Shown: piece by piece, positions 4,819 through 12,013 of the stretch | Position numbering within the stretch: the first letter of the stretch is position 1 | How the letters are laid out: each line of letters starts with the position of its first letter | Assembly (NCBI GenBank): GCA_035499215.1 | Contig: DATJZH010000392.1 | Location: forward strand, 1 to 12,013 | Length of the DNA stretch: 12,013 nt | Direction of reading: 5' to 3' | Origin: DATJZH01 sp035499215 | GTDB lineage: Bacteria; Actinomycetota; Actinomycetes; Streptosporangiales; Streptosporangiaceae | Notes under the pieces: model-generated | Told to the model about the DNA's origin: nothing | Seen by the model: only the letters and a program-made list of their open reading frames with translations | Database searches by the model: none | Made by a program: the position numbers and the translations under genes

Positions 4819-7122
4819 CTACAGGATGCCGCTGTCCTGGGCCCTGGCGATGGCGTCGCGGCGGGAGGAGACCCCGAGTTTGCGGTAGATGGCCCTGGTA
4901 TGGGTTTTGATGGTGTTCTGCGACAGGTAGAGCTCGTGGCCGATCTCGCGCAGGGACAATGTGCCGCGCAGCAGCCGCAGCACCGCTACCTCGCGCTCGG
5001 TGAGCGGCCCGGCGAGCGGCGCTTCCCGCGGCTGGCCCGCGAGCTGCCGTTCGAGCCGGGCCAGCCTGGCGAGCTGGGCCTCGGCGCCGTCCGGCGAGGA
5101 AGTCAGCAGCCGCCTGGCCTCGGCGGCAAGCGCGACAGCCCCGGGCCGGTCGCCGGTCTCGGAAAGTACCGGCGACAGGCGCAGCAGGAGCTCCATCGTG
5201 GGCCACGGGCTGATCCCGGGCTGCTCGCGCCGGACCCCGAGCGCGCGCTCCAGTTCCCGCCGAGCCTCGGCGAGCCGGCCGCGGCGGGCGAGGACCGCGC
5301 CGGCGGCGGCAGATGCCAGCGAGCTCTGCGGGGCCCGGTCCAGGCCGGGGCCAGCATCGGCCACCACGTCGCGGGCCGACCGCGCCAGCTGCTCCGCCTC
5401 AGCCAGGTGTTCCCCGTCGATCGCGATCAGTGACAGGACGGCGAACCCCAGCATCCGGATGATCGCGACCGACGCGGGTGCGGACAGGGCCGCCTGCGCC
5501 TGCGCGGCCGCGGCCCGGTGGTCGCCGGACCAGTAGAGGGCGCCTGCATGGGAGGCCCGCGCCAGCGCATACCACGGCGACGCCGGATCGGTCTCCAGCG
5601 TGGTGGCCCTGGCCGCCGCATCGCGCATCGGGCCCAGGCCCTCGAACCCGAAAGTGCCGTTCAGCAGCGCCGCCGACGACTGCAGCGAGCGGAAGCCGTC
5701 CGGCAGCGGTCCGTCATGCCCGCCCGCCTCGACGATCGGCCGCCAGCGCCGAAGAGCCTGCCGGTCGCCCGACAGCGCCGCGGCCCACGCCGCGCAGTGC
5801 GCCGCAACCGGATGAGCGCTGACCGCGCCGTCGCCGAGCGAGCTCAGCCAGCCCCGGACGGTCGCCACCCGTCCGGAATCGACATAGGCGTACCAGTGCG
5901 TCGCGATCAGGTCGACGACCCCGGCGGCGTCGCCGGCGGCATGCGCGTGACCGATCGCCTCGTCGGCCAGTCCGGACCGGCGATGCCATGCGCTCGCGCG
6001 CTCGTGCAGCGCGGGCACGATCTCCGGTTCAGTCCGGGCAAGCTCGCTGCGGAGCACCTGCGCGAAGAGATGGTGATAGCGGAACCACTGCCGGGTATCG
6101 TCCAGCGGCACGACGAAGAGATTCTCCCGCTCGAGCAGGTCGATGGCCTGCGCCGCGCCGGGTGACCCGGCAACGGCCTCGCACAGCGGCGCGCAGAACC
6201 GGCTGAGGATGGCGGTCCGGGCGAGGAACTGGCGGATTCCGGCGGGCTGGCAGCCCAGCACCTCCTCGGCCAGGAAGTCAACGACGAACCGGCTGTTCCC
6301 GGTGAACTGGCGGATGAAGGCACTCGGCGACGGGTGCCCGCGCAGCGACAGCGCCGCGAGGTACACGCCCGCGGGCCAGCCTTCGGTCCGCTCGACCAGA
6401 TCAGCCAGGTCGGGCTCGCCGAGCTCGATGCCGGCGACCGCGGCGACGAGCTCGGCGGCATGCGCGCGGGTGAACCGAAGCTGGCCCGCCCGCAGCTCGA
6501 CCATCTCCCCGGCCGCCCGCAGGCGGGCCAGCGGCAGCGGCGGGTCAGCTCGCGTGACCAGCACCAGCTGAACCGCGGGGGGCAGGTGCAGCAGCAGGAA
6601 CGCGATCTGGTCGTGGCAGCCGCGCGCCCCGATCACGTGGTAGTCATCCAGCACCAGGACGACCGGCTCGCCGAGCGCGTCCAGGTCGTTGACCAGCAGC
6701 GGGAGCACCGTTCCCGCGATGTCAGGGACCTGGGCCCGCAGCGCGCCCAGGACGGCACCGGCGTCGAGCTTCGGGCAGGCCCGCTGCAGCGCGCACACCA
6801 CATGCCACCACAGGCGGCCCGGATCGTTGTCGCCGGGATCGAGCGATATCCAGGCGAACGAGCGGCTTTCGCTCTGAACGGCGCGCCACTGCGCCACGAG
6901 AGTGGTCTTGCCGAAGCCCGCCGGAGCGTCCACGAGCACGAGGCTCGCGGTGACGCCGCCCAGGTAGCCGAGGAGTTCCTCGCGCTCCACCCACTCATTG
7001 CGCGCCGCCGGGGCATGCAGCTTCGTCTCGATCTCGATCGGCGCGTCGAGGCTCACCCGCCGCGACACCGGGGCGGCAACTGCCGGTCCCGCGGATTCCG
7101 CCCGACCGCATCTGCGCAGCAC
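4819..7122 (-). CDS. LAL/MalT-family ATP-binding LuxR transcriptional regulator
   Basis: This is a large signal-transducing activator of the STAND ATPase class (about 767 residues). From the GTG at 7122, Walker A APAGFGKTT is at 66-74, Walker B VVLVLDD at about 154-160, and the sensor stretch LVLVTRADPPLPLARLR near 187-203 is typical of MalT-like proteins. A long helical-repeat region follows, probably the ligand- or partner-binding TPR-like part. The C-terminal LuxR helix-turn-helix spans 706-767 (LTEREVAVLRLL, LSQNTIKTHTRAIYRKLGVS). The frame extends to 7287, but a promoter-like pair lies inside that extension, and G-rich sequence precedes the GTG at 7122; a GTG at 7068, just before MSRRVSLDAPIE, is a close alternative. 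MalT itself senses maltotriose; the ligand here is unknown. Targets could include the flanking lipoprotein, importer or exporter genes, but no binding site was identified. Confidence 0.92.
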   Translation of the reverse strand: MLRRCGRAESAGPAVAAPVSRRVSLDAPIEIETKLHAPAARNEWVEREELLGYLGGVTASLVLVDAPAGFGKTTLVAQWRAVQSESRSFAWISLDPGDNDPGRLWWHVVCALQRACPKLDAGAVLGALRAQVPDIAGTVLPLLVNDLDALGEPVVLVLDDYHVIGARGCHDQIAFLLLHLPPAVQLVLVTRADPPLPLARLRAAGEMVELRAGQLRFTRAHAAELVAAVAGIELGEPDLADLVERTEGWPAGVYLAALSLRGHPSPSAFIRQFTGNSRFVVDFLAEEVLGCQPAGIRQFLARTAILSRFCAPLCEAVAGSPGAAQAIDLLERENLFVVPLDDTRQWFRYHHLFAQVLRSELARTEPEIVPALHERASAWHRRSGLADEAIGHAHAAGDAAGVVDLIATHWYAYVDSGRVATVRGWLSSLGDGAVSAHPVAAHCAAWAAALSGDRQALRRWRPIVEAGGHDGPLPDGFRSLQSSAALLNGTFGFEGLGPMRDAAARATTLETDPASPWYALARASHAGALYWSGDHRAAAAQAQAALSAPASVAIIRMLGFAVLSLIAIDGEHLAEAEQLARSARDVVADAGPGLDRAPQSSLASAAAGAVLARRGRLAEARRELERALGVRREQPGISPWPTMELLLRLSPVLSETGDRPGAVALAAEARRLLTSSPDGAEAQLARLARLERQLAGQPREAPLAGPLTEREVAVLRLLRGTLSLREIGHELYLSQNTIKTHTRAIYRKLGVSSRRDAIARAQDSGIL

Positions 7123-7191
7123 ACTTGCCCCCCCAGGCCGGTAGGTCCTGCCCGCATGAGTCTGGGGCAGCACCCTCGCATCCGCTTGCCC

Positions 7192-7221
7192 ACTATCGCA
7201 CGTCGTTTCCTGACTTAGCAA
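7192..7221 (-). promoter_or_regulatory. Candidate promoter of the LAL regulator
   Basis: On the minus strand TTGCTA (-35, 7221-7216) and GATAGT (-10, 7197-7192) are 18 bp apart. Transcription would start near 7185, about 63 nt before the GTG at 7122. The rest of the 308-bp gap 7123-7430 shows no other gene; a run of seven C at 7128-7134 lies just upstream of the chosen start. Confidence 0.4.
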
Positions 7222-7430
7222 TCGCTGCGCCCCTGGCGTCGGAGCGGCCGGCCCGACGCCCTGCCAGCTCCGCGAGGGCTCGCACATCGACCCGGACGGG
7301 AGCCTGATCCGCTTAGGCTCGCCCGCACAGCAGTGCGACCGCAGCCCGCAGCGGCCAGCAGGTCACCTGCATTTCCGCGGCCGAGCGCACCGGCACTCAT
7401 CGCCTGGCGGCCTGGCGCTTGCGCGCTGCG

Positions 7431-9362
7431 TCAGACCCTGGCGGCCGGCTCCTGCTGAGCGAACTGCGTGCGGTAGAGCTCGGCGTACATCCCGCCGCCG
7501 GCCAGCAGGTCCTCGTGCCGTCCGCGCTCACGGACCTGGCCGGCCTCGATGACCAGGATCTGATCAGCCTCGCGGATCGTCGACAGCCGGTGCGCGATGA
7601 CCAGCGACGTGCGGCCGGCCAGTGCCGTCTTCAGCGCCCGCTGCACCGCGGCCTCGGACTCGGAGTCCAGGTGCGCGGTGGCCTCGTCGAGCACCACGAC
7701 TGTCGGCGCCTTCAGCAGCAGCCGGGCCAGCGCGATGCGCTGCTTCTCCCCGCCGGAGAGCCGGTAGCCGCGGTCGCCGACCACAGTGTCGAGCCCGTCG
7801 GGCAGCGTCGAGATCATGCCCCAGATCTGGGCCGCCTGGCACGCGTCGATCAGCTCGCGCTCGGAGGCGTCCGGCTTGGCATAGGCCAGGTTGGCGCGGA
7901 TCGTGTCGTGAAACATGTGCGCGTCCTGGGTGACGACGCCGACCACCTCGTGCAGTGAGCCCTGCGTGACGTCCCGAAGATCATGGCCGCCGATCCGGAC
8001 AGCGCCGGCGAGCGGGTCATACAGCCTGGCCACCAGGTGGGTGATCGTGGTCTTGCCTGCGCCCGACGGCCCGACGAGCGCGGTGAGCTGCCCGGACGGC
8101 GCCCGGAAGCTGACGTCGGACAGGACGTCCCTGCCGGGATCGGCATGCTCGGGTGCGGGCAGCGCGATGGATTCCAGCGAGGCGAGCGACACCTCGCTGG
8201 CAGCCGGGTAGCGGAACGAGACATGATCGAACTGGATCTCCGGCGCCATCTGCCGGATCTGCGCGTTGTCACCGGGACTGGCGCCTGATGCCGCGAACCG
8301 CGGCAGCGGCGCCGCACCGGGCCGGTCCTGGATCAGCGGCCTGAGGTCCAGCACCTCGAAGACCCGGTCGAAGCTGACCAGTGCCGTCATGACGTCGACC
8401 TGCACGTTGGACAGCGAGGTGATCGGCCCGTAGAGCCGGCTGAGCAGGGCGGCCAGCGCGACGAGCGCGCCCAGCTTGAATACGCCATGGATGACCAGGC
8501 CGCCGCCTAGCCCGTAGACGACGGCGGTGGCCATCGACGCGAGCAGCGTCAGGGCAATGAACAGGGCGCTGCCGTACATGGCGGTGACCACGCCGATGTC
8601 GCGGACCCGGGCGGCGCGGCCGGCGAAGATCTCGGCCTCTTCCTCCGGACGGCCGAAGAGCTTCACCAGCATGGCGCCCGCGACGTTGAAGCGCTCGGTC
8701 ATCGTCGAGCCCATGGCGGCGTCAAGCTGCATCGATTCCCTGGACAGCCGCTGCAGCCGCCGCCCGACCATCCGGGCCGGGATGATGAAGAGCGGCACCA
8801 GCACCAGCGCGAAAACCGTGACCAGCCAGGACAGGTAGATCATCGTCGCGAGCACGAGGATCAGGCTCAGCACGTTGGAGACCACAGACGAGAGCGTGGA
8901 CGTCAGCGCCTGCTGCGCGCCGATGACGTCGCTGTTCAGCCGGCTGACCAGCGAGCCGGTCTGGGCTCTGGTGAAGAAGGCAATGGGCTGCCGCTGCACA
9001 TGCCCGAACACCTGGGTGCGCAGGTCATAGATGAGCCCCTCGCCGATCCGCGAGGAGTACCAGCGCTGGGCGATGCCGAGCAGGGCGTCGAGCAGGGCCA
9101 GGCCGGCGACTCCGGCCGCGATGCCCAGCACCAGCCCGGTGTCGCGTCGGACGATGGCGTTGACCGTGGCGCCGAGCAGCAGCGGCACCAGCACGGTGAT
9201 GACCGAGTCCACCGACGTGATGAGCAGGAAGACGCCGAGGATGAGCCGGTAGGGCTTCGCGTACGACGCGATCCTGCGAACGGTGCCGGGCTTGAGCTGC
9301 TGGCGCGTCACGGACCGGTCGCGGGAGAACGACCGCATCGCATGCCAGCTGCCCGCATTCAT
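7431..9362 (-). CDS. Half-size ABC exporter (MsbA/LmrA-like multidrug or lipid exporter)
   Basis: This protein of 643 residues fuses a six-helix type I exporter membrane domain (about 35-320) to an ATPase domain (about 375-640), and should work as a homo- or heterodimer in the cytoplasmic membrane. The coupling region has PIAFFTRAQTGSLVSRLNSD. The ATPase shows Walker A GPSGAGKT (431-438), Q479 in the Q-loop, signature LSGGEKQRIALARLLL (535-550), Walker B VVVLDEAT (E560 catalytic) and H591 in IAHRLSTI, so both ATP sites of a homodimer would be competent. An extra segment of about 25 residues (388-412) lies between FRYP and the start of the VLSDVSF strand. The ATG at 9362 has GGAGG 11 nt upstream; an ATG eight codons later is possible. 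No partner half-transporter is adjacent. The substrate is unknown. Confidence 0.95.
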   Translation of the reverse strand: MNAGSWHAMRSFSRDRSVTRQQLKPGTVRRIASYAKPYRLILGVFLLITSVDSVITVLVPLLLGATVNAIVRRDTGLVLGIAAGVAGLALLDALLGIAQRWYSSRIGEGLIYDLRTQVFGHVQRQPIAFFTRAQTGSLVSRLNSDVIGAQQALTSTLSSVVSNVLSLILVLATMIYLSWLVTVFALVLVPLFIIPARMVGRRLQRLSRESMQLDAAMGSTMTERFNVAGAMLVKLFGRPEEEAEIFAGRAARVRDIGVVTAMYGSALFIALTLLASMATAVVYGLGGGLVIHGVFKLGALVALAALLSRLYGPITSLSNVQVDVMTALVSFDRVFEVLDLRPLIQDRPGAAPLPRFAASGASPGDNAQIRQMAPEIQFDHVSFRYPAASEVSLASLESIALPAPEHADPGRDVLSDVSFRAPSGQLTALVGPSGAGKTTITHLVARLYDPLAGAVRIGGHDLRDVTQGSLHEVVGVVTQDAHMFHDTIRANLAYAKPDASERELIDACQAAQIWGMISTLPDGLDTVVGDRGYRLSGGEKQRIALARLLLKAPTVVVLDEATAHLDSESEAAVQRALKTALAGRTSLVIAHRLSTIREADQILVIEAGQVRERGRHEDLLAGGGMYAELYRTQFAQQEPAARV

Positions 9363-9434
9363 GACCGGGTCAACCTCCGGCTCATTCGGCGTCTTCCCCT
9401 GTCAGCTGTCGGCGAACTGCGAGCATCCCGGCTC

Positions 9435-9486
9435 GCCGGCGCCGGCCGCCCTCCGTCATCCCCGGCGGCGGCAGCCAGGCGCCGGC
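9435..9486 (-). terminator. GC-rich inverted repeat after the crotonase gene
   Basis: GCCGGCGCC (9435-9443) pairs perfectly with GGCGCCGGC (9478-9486) over a 34-nt loop, directly downstream of the crotonase stop at 9489. There is no T-tract. It may slow or end transcription before the exporter gene. Confidence 0.35.
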
Positions 9487-9488
9487 CG

Positions 9489-10265
9489 CTAGCGGACGAG
9501 CCGGTTTCGCAACAGGGCTGCCTGGGCCCGGCGCTCAGCCGCTGCCTGCTGCTGGAGGGTGTTGGCGGCCGCCTGGACCAGGAGCGCCTTGGTCGCCCGC
9601 GCGGCCGCCGGGTCGGTTGCCAGCAGCCCGGCGGCCAGGTCTGCCACGGCCGGGTCCAGCTCGGCCGGCGGCACGACCATCTCGGCGAGCCGCAGGCTGA
9701 TGGCTTCGCTGGCCCCGACCATGCGGGCCGTCAGGCACAGCTCGATCGCCCTGGGCAGGCCGACAATGTCGACGAGGGGCTTGGTGCCGGTCAGGTCGGG
9801 AACCAGGCCGAGCGCTGGCTCCTTCATGCACAGCATGGCGTCCGCGGCCAGGATGCGCAGATCGCAGGCCAGCGCAAGCTGGCAGCCTGCCCCGATTGCG
9901 TGTCCTCGCACTGCCGCGACCGACACGATGGCCGGGTCGCGCAGCCAGGTGAACCCTGCCTGCAGCCCGGCGATCCAGTCCTCGAAACCGGGATCGTCCG
10001 GGCTGGGCATCGGCTGCTCGCCGGGAACGCCGGCGGGCGAGAACATGCGCAGGTCAATGCCGGAAGAAAAGGATTGACCCGCACCGCGGACGACGACGAC
10101 GCGCACCGCGGGCGGCAGGCTCGCGCCGATCACCGCGAGGCCGCGCCACATGCCAGGCGTCATCGCGTTGCGGCGCTCGGGACGGCTGAGGGTAATGGTC
10201 GCGACGGCGTCGTCGATGTCAAGCTGCAGCCCCCGGGAGTCGAGGTCAGCTGTGCTGATGGTCAC
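9489..10265 (-). CDS. Crotonase-fold acyl-CoA enzyme (enoyl-CoA hydratase/isomerase family)
   Basis: This family acts on acyl-CoA thioesters in fatty acid or related catabolism. The 258-residue length is normal. The start GTG at 10265 has GGGAGG 5 nt upstream; the frame continues to 10595 but there overlaps the HTH gene. The N-terminus has ATITLSRPERRNAM. The oxyanion-hole regions are SFSSGIDLRMF (65-75) and the AVRGHAIGAG stretch (118-127). The two catalytic glutamates of hydratases are 20 residues apart (Glu144 and Glu164 in rat). Here the first position is Gln129 (GAGCQLALACD) and the second is Glu149 (CMKEPALGL). Loss of the first glutamate argues against classical hydration and fits an isomerase or other crotonase reaction that needs only the second. 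A C-terminal Ala/Gln-rich helix (about 205-250) is typical of trimer packing. The precise reaction is not determined. Confidence 0.9.
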   Translation of the reverse strand: MTISTADLDSRGLQLDIDDAVATITLSRPERRNAMTPGMWRGLAVIGASLPPAVRVVVVRGAGQSFSSGIDLRMFSPAGVPGEQPMPSPDDPGFEDWIAGLQAGFTWLRDPAIVSVAAVRGHAIGAGCQLALACDLRILAADAMLCMKEPALGLVPDLTGTKPLVDIVGLPRAIELCLTARMVGASEAISLRLAEMVVPPAELDPAVADLAAGLLATDPAAARATKALLVQAAANTLQQQAAAERRAQAALLRNRLVR

Positions 10266-10410
10266 CCGTCCTCCCGGCGGCGGAGTGCGTGCTGGCTGAC
10301 GCCGCGGGTCAGGCACGGACCGGTCAGGCCGGCATTGCCCGCGGCATTCCGCAGCCAGGGCCGCAGCGGCCGCCGCATCCTCGGGGCGGTGCCGCTGCCC
10401 TTGCCCCGGC

Positions 10411-10632
10411 TCAGCGCTTCGATTTGGCCTTTCCCCTGGTAGCGCCGCCGCGGCCGCGGAGCGCAACCCCGGTCTCGGTGAGAATCCGGTGAATGAACCC
10501 GTAGGACCTGCCGGTGGACGCGGCGAGCGACCGGATGCTCTCACCGCCGTTGTATCTCTTCTTGAGATCAGATGCCAGTTTCGTGCGGTCGGCACCGGTC
10601 ACCCTGGTGCCTTTCTTGAGGGTCTCGGTCAC
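10411..10632 (-). CDS. Short helix-turn-helix protein
   Basis: The protein has 73 residues from a GTG at 10632 with GGGAGG 5 nt upstream. The longer frame to 10716 has no comparable site. It begins MTETLKKGTRVTGADRTKLA and has a helix-turn-helix of the resolvase/HTH_23 style at about 30-54 (SIRSLAASTGRSYGFIHRIL, then TETG), followed by a basic tail RGRGGATRGKAKSKR. Proteins of this plan are widespread and short in actinobacteria; they look like stand-alone DNA-binding domains without an effector part, and their role is not known to me. It is separated by 145 bp from the crotonase gene and by 142 bp from the ABC-F gene, so it may be transcribed alone. The inverted repeat at 10683-10704 could be its operator. 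Confidence 0.8.
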   Translation of the reverse strand: MTETLKKGTRVTGADRTKLASDLKKRYNGGESIRSLAASTGRSYGFIHRILTETGVALRGRGGATRGKAKSKR

Positions 10633-10682
10633 GCGTGCCTCCCGGTGAACTGAAGTGACCGCTGCGTTACGTATCTCGCCAT

Positions 10683-10704
10683 GATCACGCATCCGTCCGT
10701 GATC
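10683..10704. promoter_or_regulatory. Inverted repeat GATCACG-N8-CGTGATC, candidate operator
   Basis: Two perfect 7-bp arms (10683-10689 and 10698-10704) are separated by 8 bp, about 50 bp upstream of the HTH start. Spaced arms on adjacent helical turns are a usual binding layout for dimeric regulators. Autoregulation by the HTH protein is possible but not shown. Confidence 0.45.
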
Positions 10705-10722
10705 GGCTACCCACACGGCGGC

Positions 10723-10741
10723 AAAAAGATCTCTTCTTTTT
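10723..10741 (-). terminator. AT-rich hairpin between ABC-F and HTH genes
   Basis: AAAAAGA (10723-10729) and TCTTTTT (10735-10741) form a perfect 7-bp stem with a 5-nt loop. It is the most A/T-rich stretch in the window and lies 34 bp past the ABC-F stop. The stem is too weak for a classic terminator, but the T-run could help end transcription; alternatively it is an AT-rich protein-binding or promoter-upstream element. Confidence 0.35.
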
Positions 10742-10774
10742 ACGGTGTGAGCGAACGGACTGTCGCGGCCATTG

Positions 10775-12013
10775 TCAGGCGAGCGCCACCAGGTCCGCCA
10801 GATCCGCGCTCCAGGCGTCCTCGATCCCGTCGGGGAGCATTACCACCCGCTCCGGCCGCAGCGCGTCCACCGCGCCCTCGTCGTGCGTGACCAGGACGAT
10901 CGCGCCCTGGTAACGCTGCAATGCCGCGAGGATCTCGGCTCTGCTGCCAGGATCGAGGTTGTTGGTCGGCTCGTCGAGCAGCAGCACGTTGGCTCCGGAC
11001 ACCACGAGCAGCGCCAGGGCGAGCCTGGTCTTCTCGCCGCCCGACAGCACGCCGGCGGGCTTGGCGACGTCGTCGCCGGAGAACAGGAACGAGCCGAGGA
11101 TGCTGCGATGGTCGGCCTCGCCCAGCGCCGGTGCCGCCGCGCGCAGGTTTTCCAGCACGGTCAGGTCGTTGTCCAGCGTCTCGTGCTCCTGCGCGTAATA
11201 GCCAAGCCGCAGGCCATGACCGGGCAGGACATCCCCGGCATCGGGATCCTCGATCCCGGCGAGCAGCCGCAGCAGCGTGGTCTTGCCGGCCCCGTTGAGC
11301 CCGAGCACCACGAGGCGCGCGCCCCGGTCGACTGCCACATCGACGTCCTCGAAGACCTCCAGGGAGCCGTAGGACTTGCTGAGCCCCCGGGCGGTCAGCG
11401 GCGTCCGGCCGCAGTGCGCGGGCACCGGGAACCGCAGCCTGGCGATCCGGTCGGCAGCCCGGTCCGCGCTGACTCCGGCCAGCAGCCGCTGCGCCCGGCG
11501 CTGCATGCCCTGGGCTGCCTTCGCCTTGGTCGCCTTGGCCCGCATCCTGTCGGCCTGCGTGTGCAGCGCCGCCGCCTGCCTTTCGGCATTGGCCCGCTCG
11601 CGGCGGCGCCGTCGCGCATCGGTCTCCCGCTGCTGCAGGTACGCCCGCCAGCCGAGGTTGTAGATGTCGAGCACGCAGCGGTCGGCGTCCAGGTGCAAGA
11701 CCTTGTTGACGACGGCGTCCAGCAGTGCGCTGTCGTGGCTGATGACCACGACGCCACCGCGGAAGCTGCGCAGATGGTCGCGCAGCCAGGAGACCGAATC
11801 GGCATCGAGGTGGTTGGTCGGCTCGTCGAGGAGCAGCGTCTGCGATCCGCCGAACAGGATCCTGGCGAGCTCGACTCGCCGCCGCTGGCCGCCTGACAGG
11901 GTACGCAGCGGCTGCTTCAGCACCTTCTGCGGCAGGCCCAGGCTCGAGGCCAGCGAGGCTGCCTCGGATTCGGCCGCGTACCCGCCGAGTACGGCGAGCC
12001 GTTCCTCGAGGTG
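10775..12013 (-). CDS. ABC-F family ATPase, N-terminal part off the window
   Basis: ABC-F proteins are soluble twin-ATPase proteins that act on the ribosome, either in translation or in antibiotic resistance. The frame is open to the right edge, giving 412 residues; the first Walker A is beyond it. Counting from the edge, the first ATPase has signature LSGGQRRRVELARI (about 39-52), Walker B LLLDEPTNHLD (60-70) and VVISHD near 90. A charged linker rich in Arg/Ala, RRRRRERANAERQAAALHTQ (from about 135), followed by QADRMRAKATKAKAAQGMQR, is the interdomain P-site-tRNA-interaction-type linker. The second ATPase has Walker A GLNGAGKTT (238-246), Q275, signature LSGGEKTRLALAL, LLLDEPTNNLD and VLVTHDE. 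There is no membrane segment. Whether it confers resistance cannot be told from sequence alone. Confidence 0.93.
   Translation of the reverse strand, partial: HLEERLAVLGGYAAESEAASLASSLGLPQKVLKQPLRTLSGGQRRRVELARILFGGSQTLLLDEPTNHLDADSVSWLRDHLRSFRGGVVVISHDSALLDAVVNKVLHLDADRCVLDIYNLGWRAYLQQRETDARRRRRERANAERQAAALHTQADRMRAKATKAKAAQGMQRRAQRLLAGVSADRAADRIARLRFPVPAHCGRTPLTARGLSKSYGSLEVFEDVDVAVDRGARLVVLGLNGAGKTTLLRLLAGIEDPDAGDVLPGHGLRLGYYAQEHETLDNDLTVLENLRAAAPALGEADHRSILGSFLFSGDDVAKPAGVLSGGEKTRLALALLVVSGANVLLLDEPTNNLDPGSRAEILAALQRYQGAIVLVTHDEGAVDALRPERVVMLPDGIEDAWSADLADLVALA

Noticed and set aside
4720..7218. Several plus-strand open frames (for example 4720-5433, 5518-6165, 6334-7218)
   Set aside because: They lie antisense to the LAL regulator, whose Walker and LuxR motifs show the true frame.
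10266..10410. CGGGGC...GCCCCG pairing after the HTH stop as a terminator
   Set aside because: The 6-bp stem with a loop of about 15 nt and no T-run is not better than chance in this composition.
9000..10442. Plus-strand open frame of 480 codons
   Set aside because: It is antisense to the exporter and crotonase genes, has low-complexity Arg/Gly/Gln/Asp composition, no ribosome-binding site and no recognisable motif; typical of long chance frames at high GC.
10772..11896. Plus-strand open frame of 374 codons
   Set aside because: It mirrors the ABC-F gene, whose ATPase motifs establish the coding strand; the antisense protein has no family pattern.

Overview
The window is GC-rich throughout. 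Its gene families (LAL/MalT-type LuxR regulator, double lipoprotein layout, ABC-F protein, short HTH protein, contractile-injection-system tail gene) and its frequent GTG starts point to a high-GC actinobacterium. The genus cannot be fixed from the sequence. No rRNA, tRNA or CRISPR array was seen.

Left edge (1-1366) is a rearranged junction. A minus-strand gene running off the left edge encodes a protein resembling contractile injection system (CIS, Afp7/CIS_tube-like) tail components. Its 5' end abuts a decayed fragment of an IS5-family element on the plus strand. Next comes a plus-strand 3' fragment of fdhD, lacking the catalytic N-terminal part. It is bracketed by a near-perfect inverted repeat of 71/77 bp; the repeat is the fdhD 3' end itself, copied in inverted orientation up to the IS fragment.

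Middle (1363-4653) holds an ABC importer of the sulfonate/taurine/nitrate class on the minus strand, in the order lipoprotein binding protein, ATPase, permease. The genes overlap by 3 bp (the GTGA start/stop, ATPase) and 11 bp (permease), which suggests translational coupling. A promoter-like pair and a 17-bp imperfect palindrome lie just upstream of the binding-protein gene. A small lipoprotein of unknown function precedes it.

Regulator and exporter (4819-9362): a large ATP-binding LuxR-family (LAL) regulator is followed upstream by an MsbA/LmrA-like half-size ABC exporter. The 308 bp between them contain a plausible promoter for the regulator.

Right part (9489-12013): a crotonase-fold acyl-CoA enzyme in which the first catalytic glutamate is glutamine, a 73-residue HTH protein, a spacer with two hairpin-forming elements, and the 3' part of an ABC-F ATPase that continues past the right edge. 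All intact genes lie on the minus strand; the only plus-strand genes are the two broken ones.

The importer is a clear functional unit. The relation of the LAL regulator, exporter, crotonase and HTH genes to it is not shown by the sequence. The most unusual structure is the fdhD inverted-repeat/IS junction beside the CIS gene.
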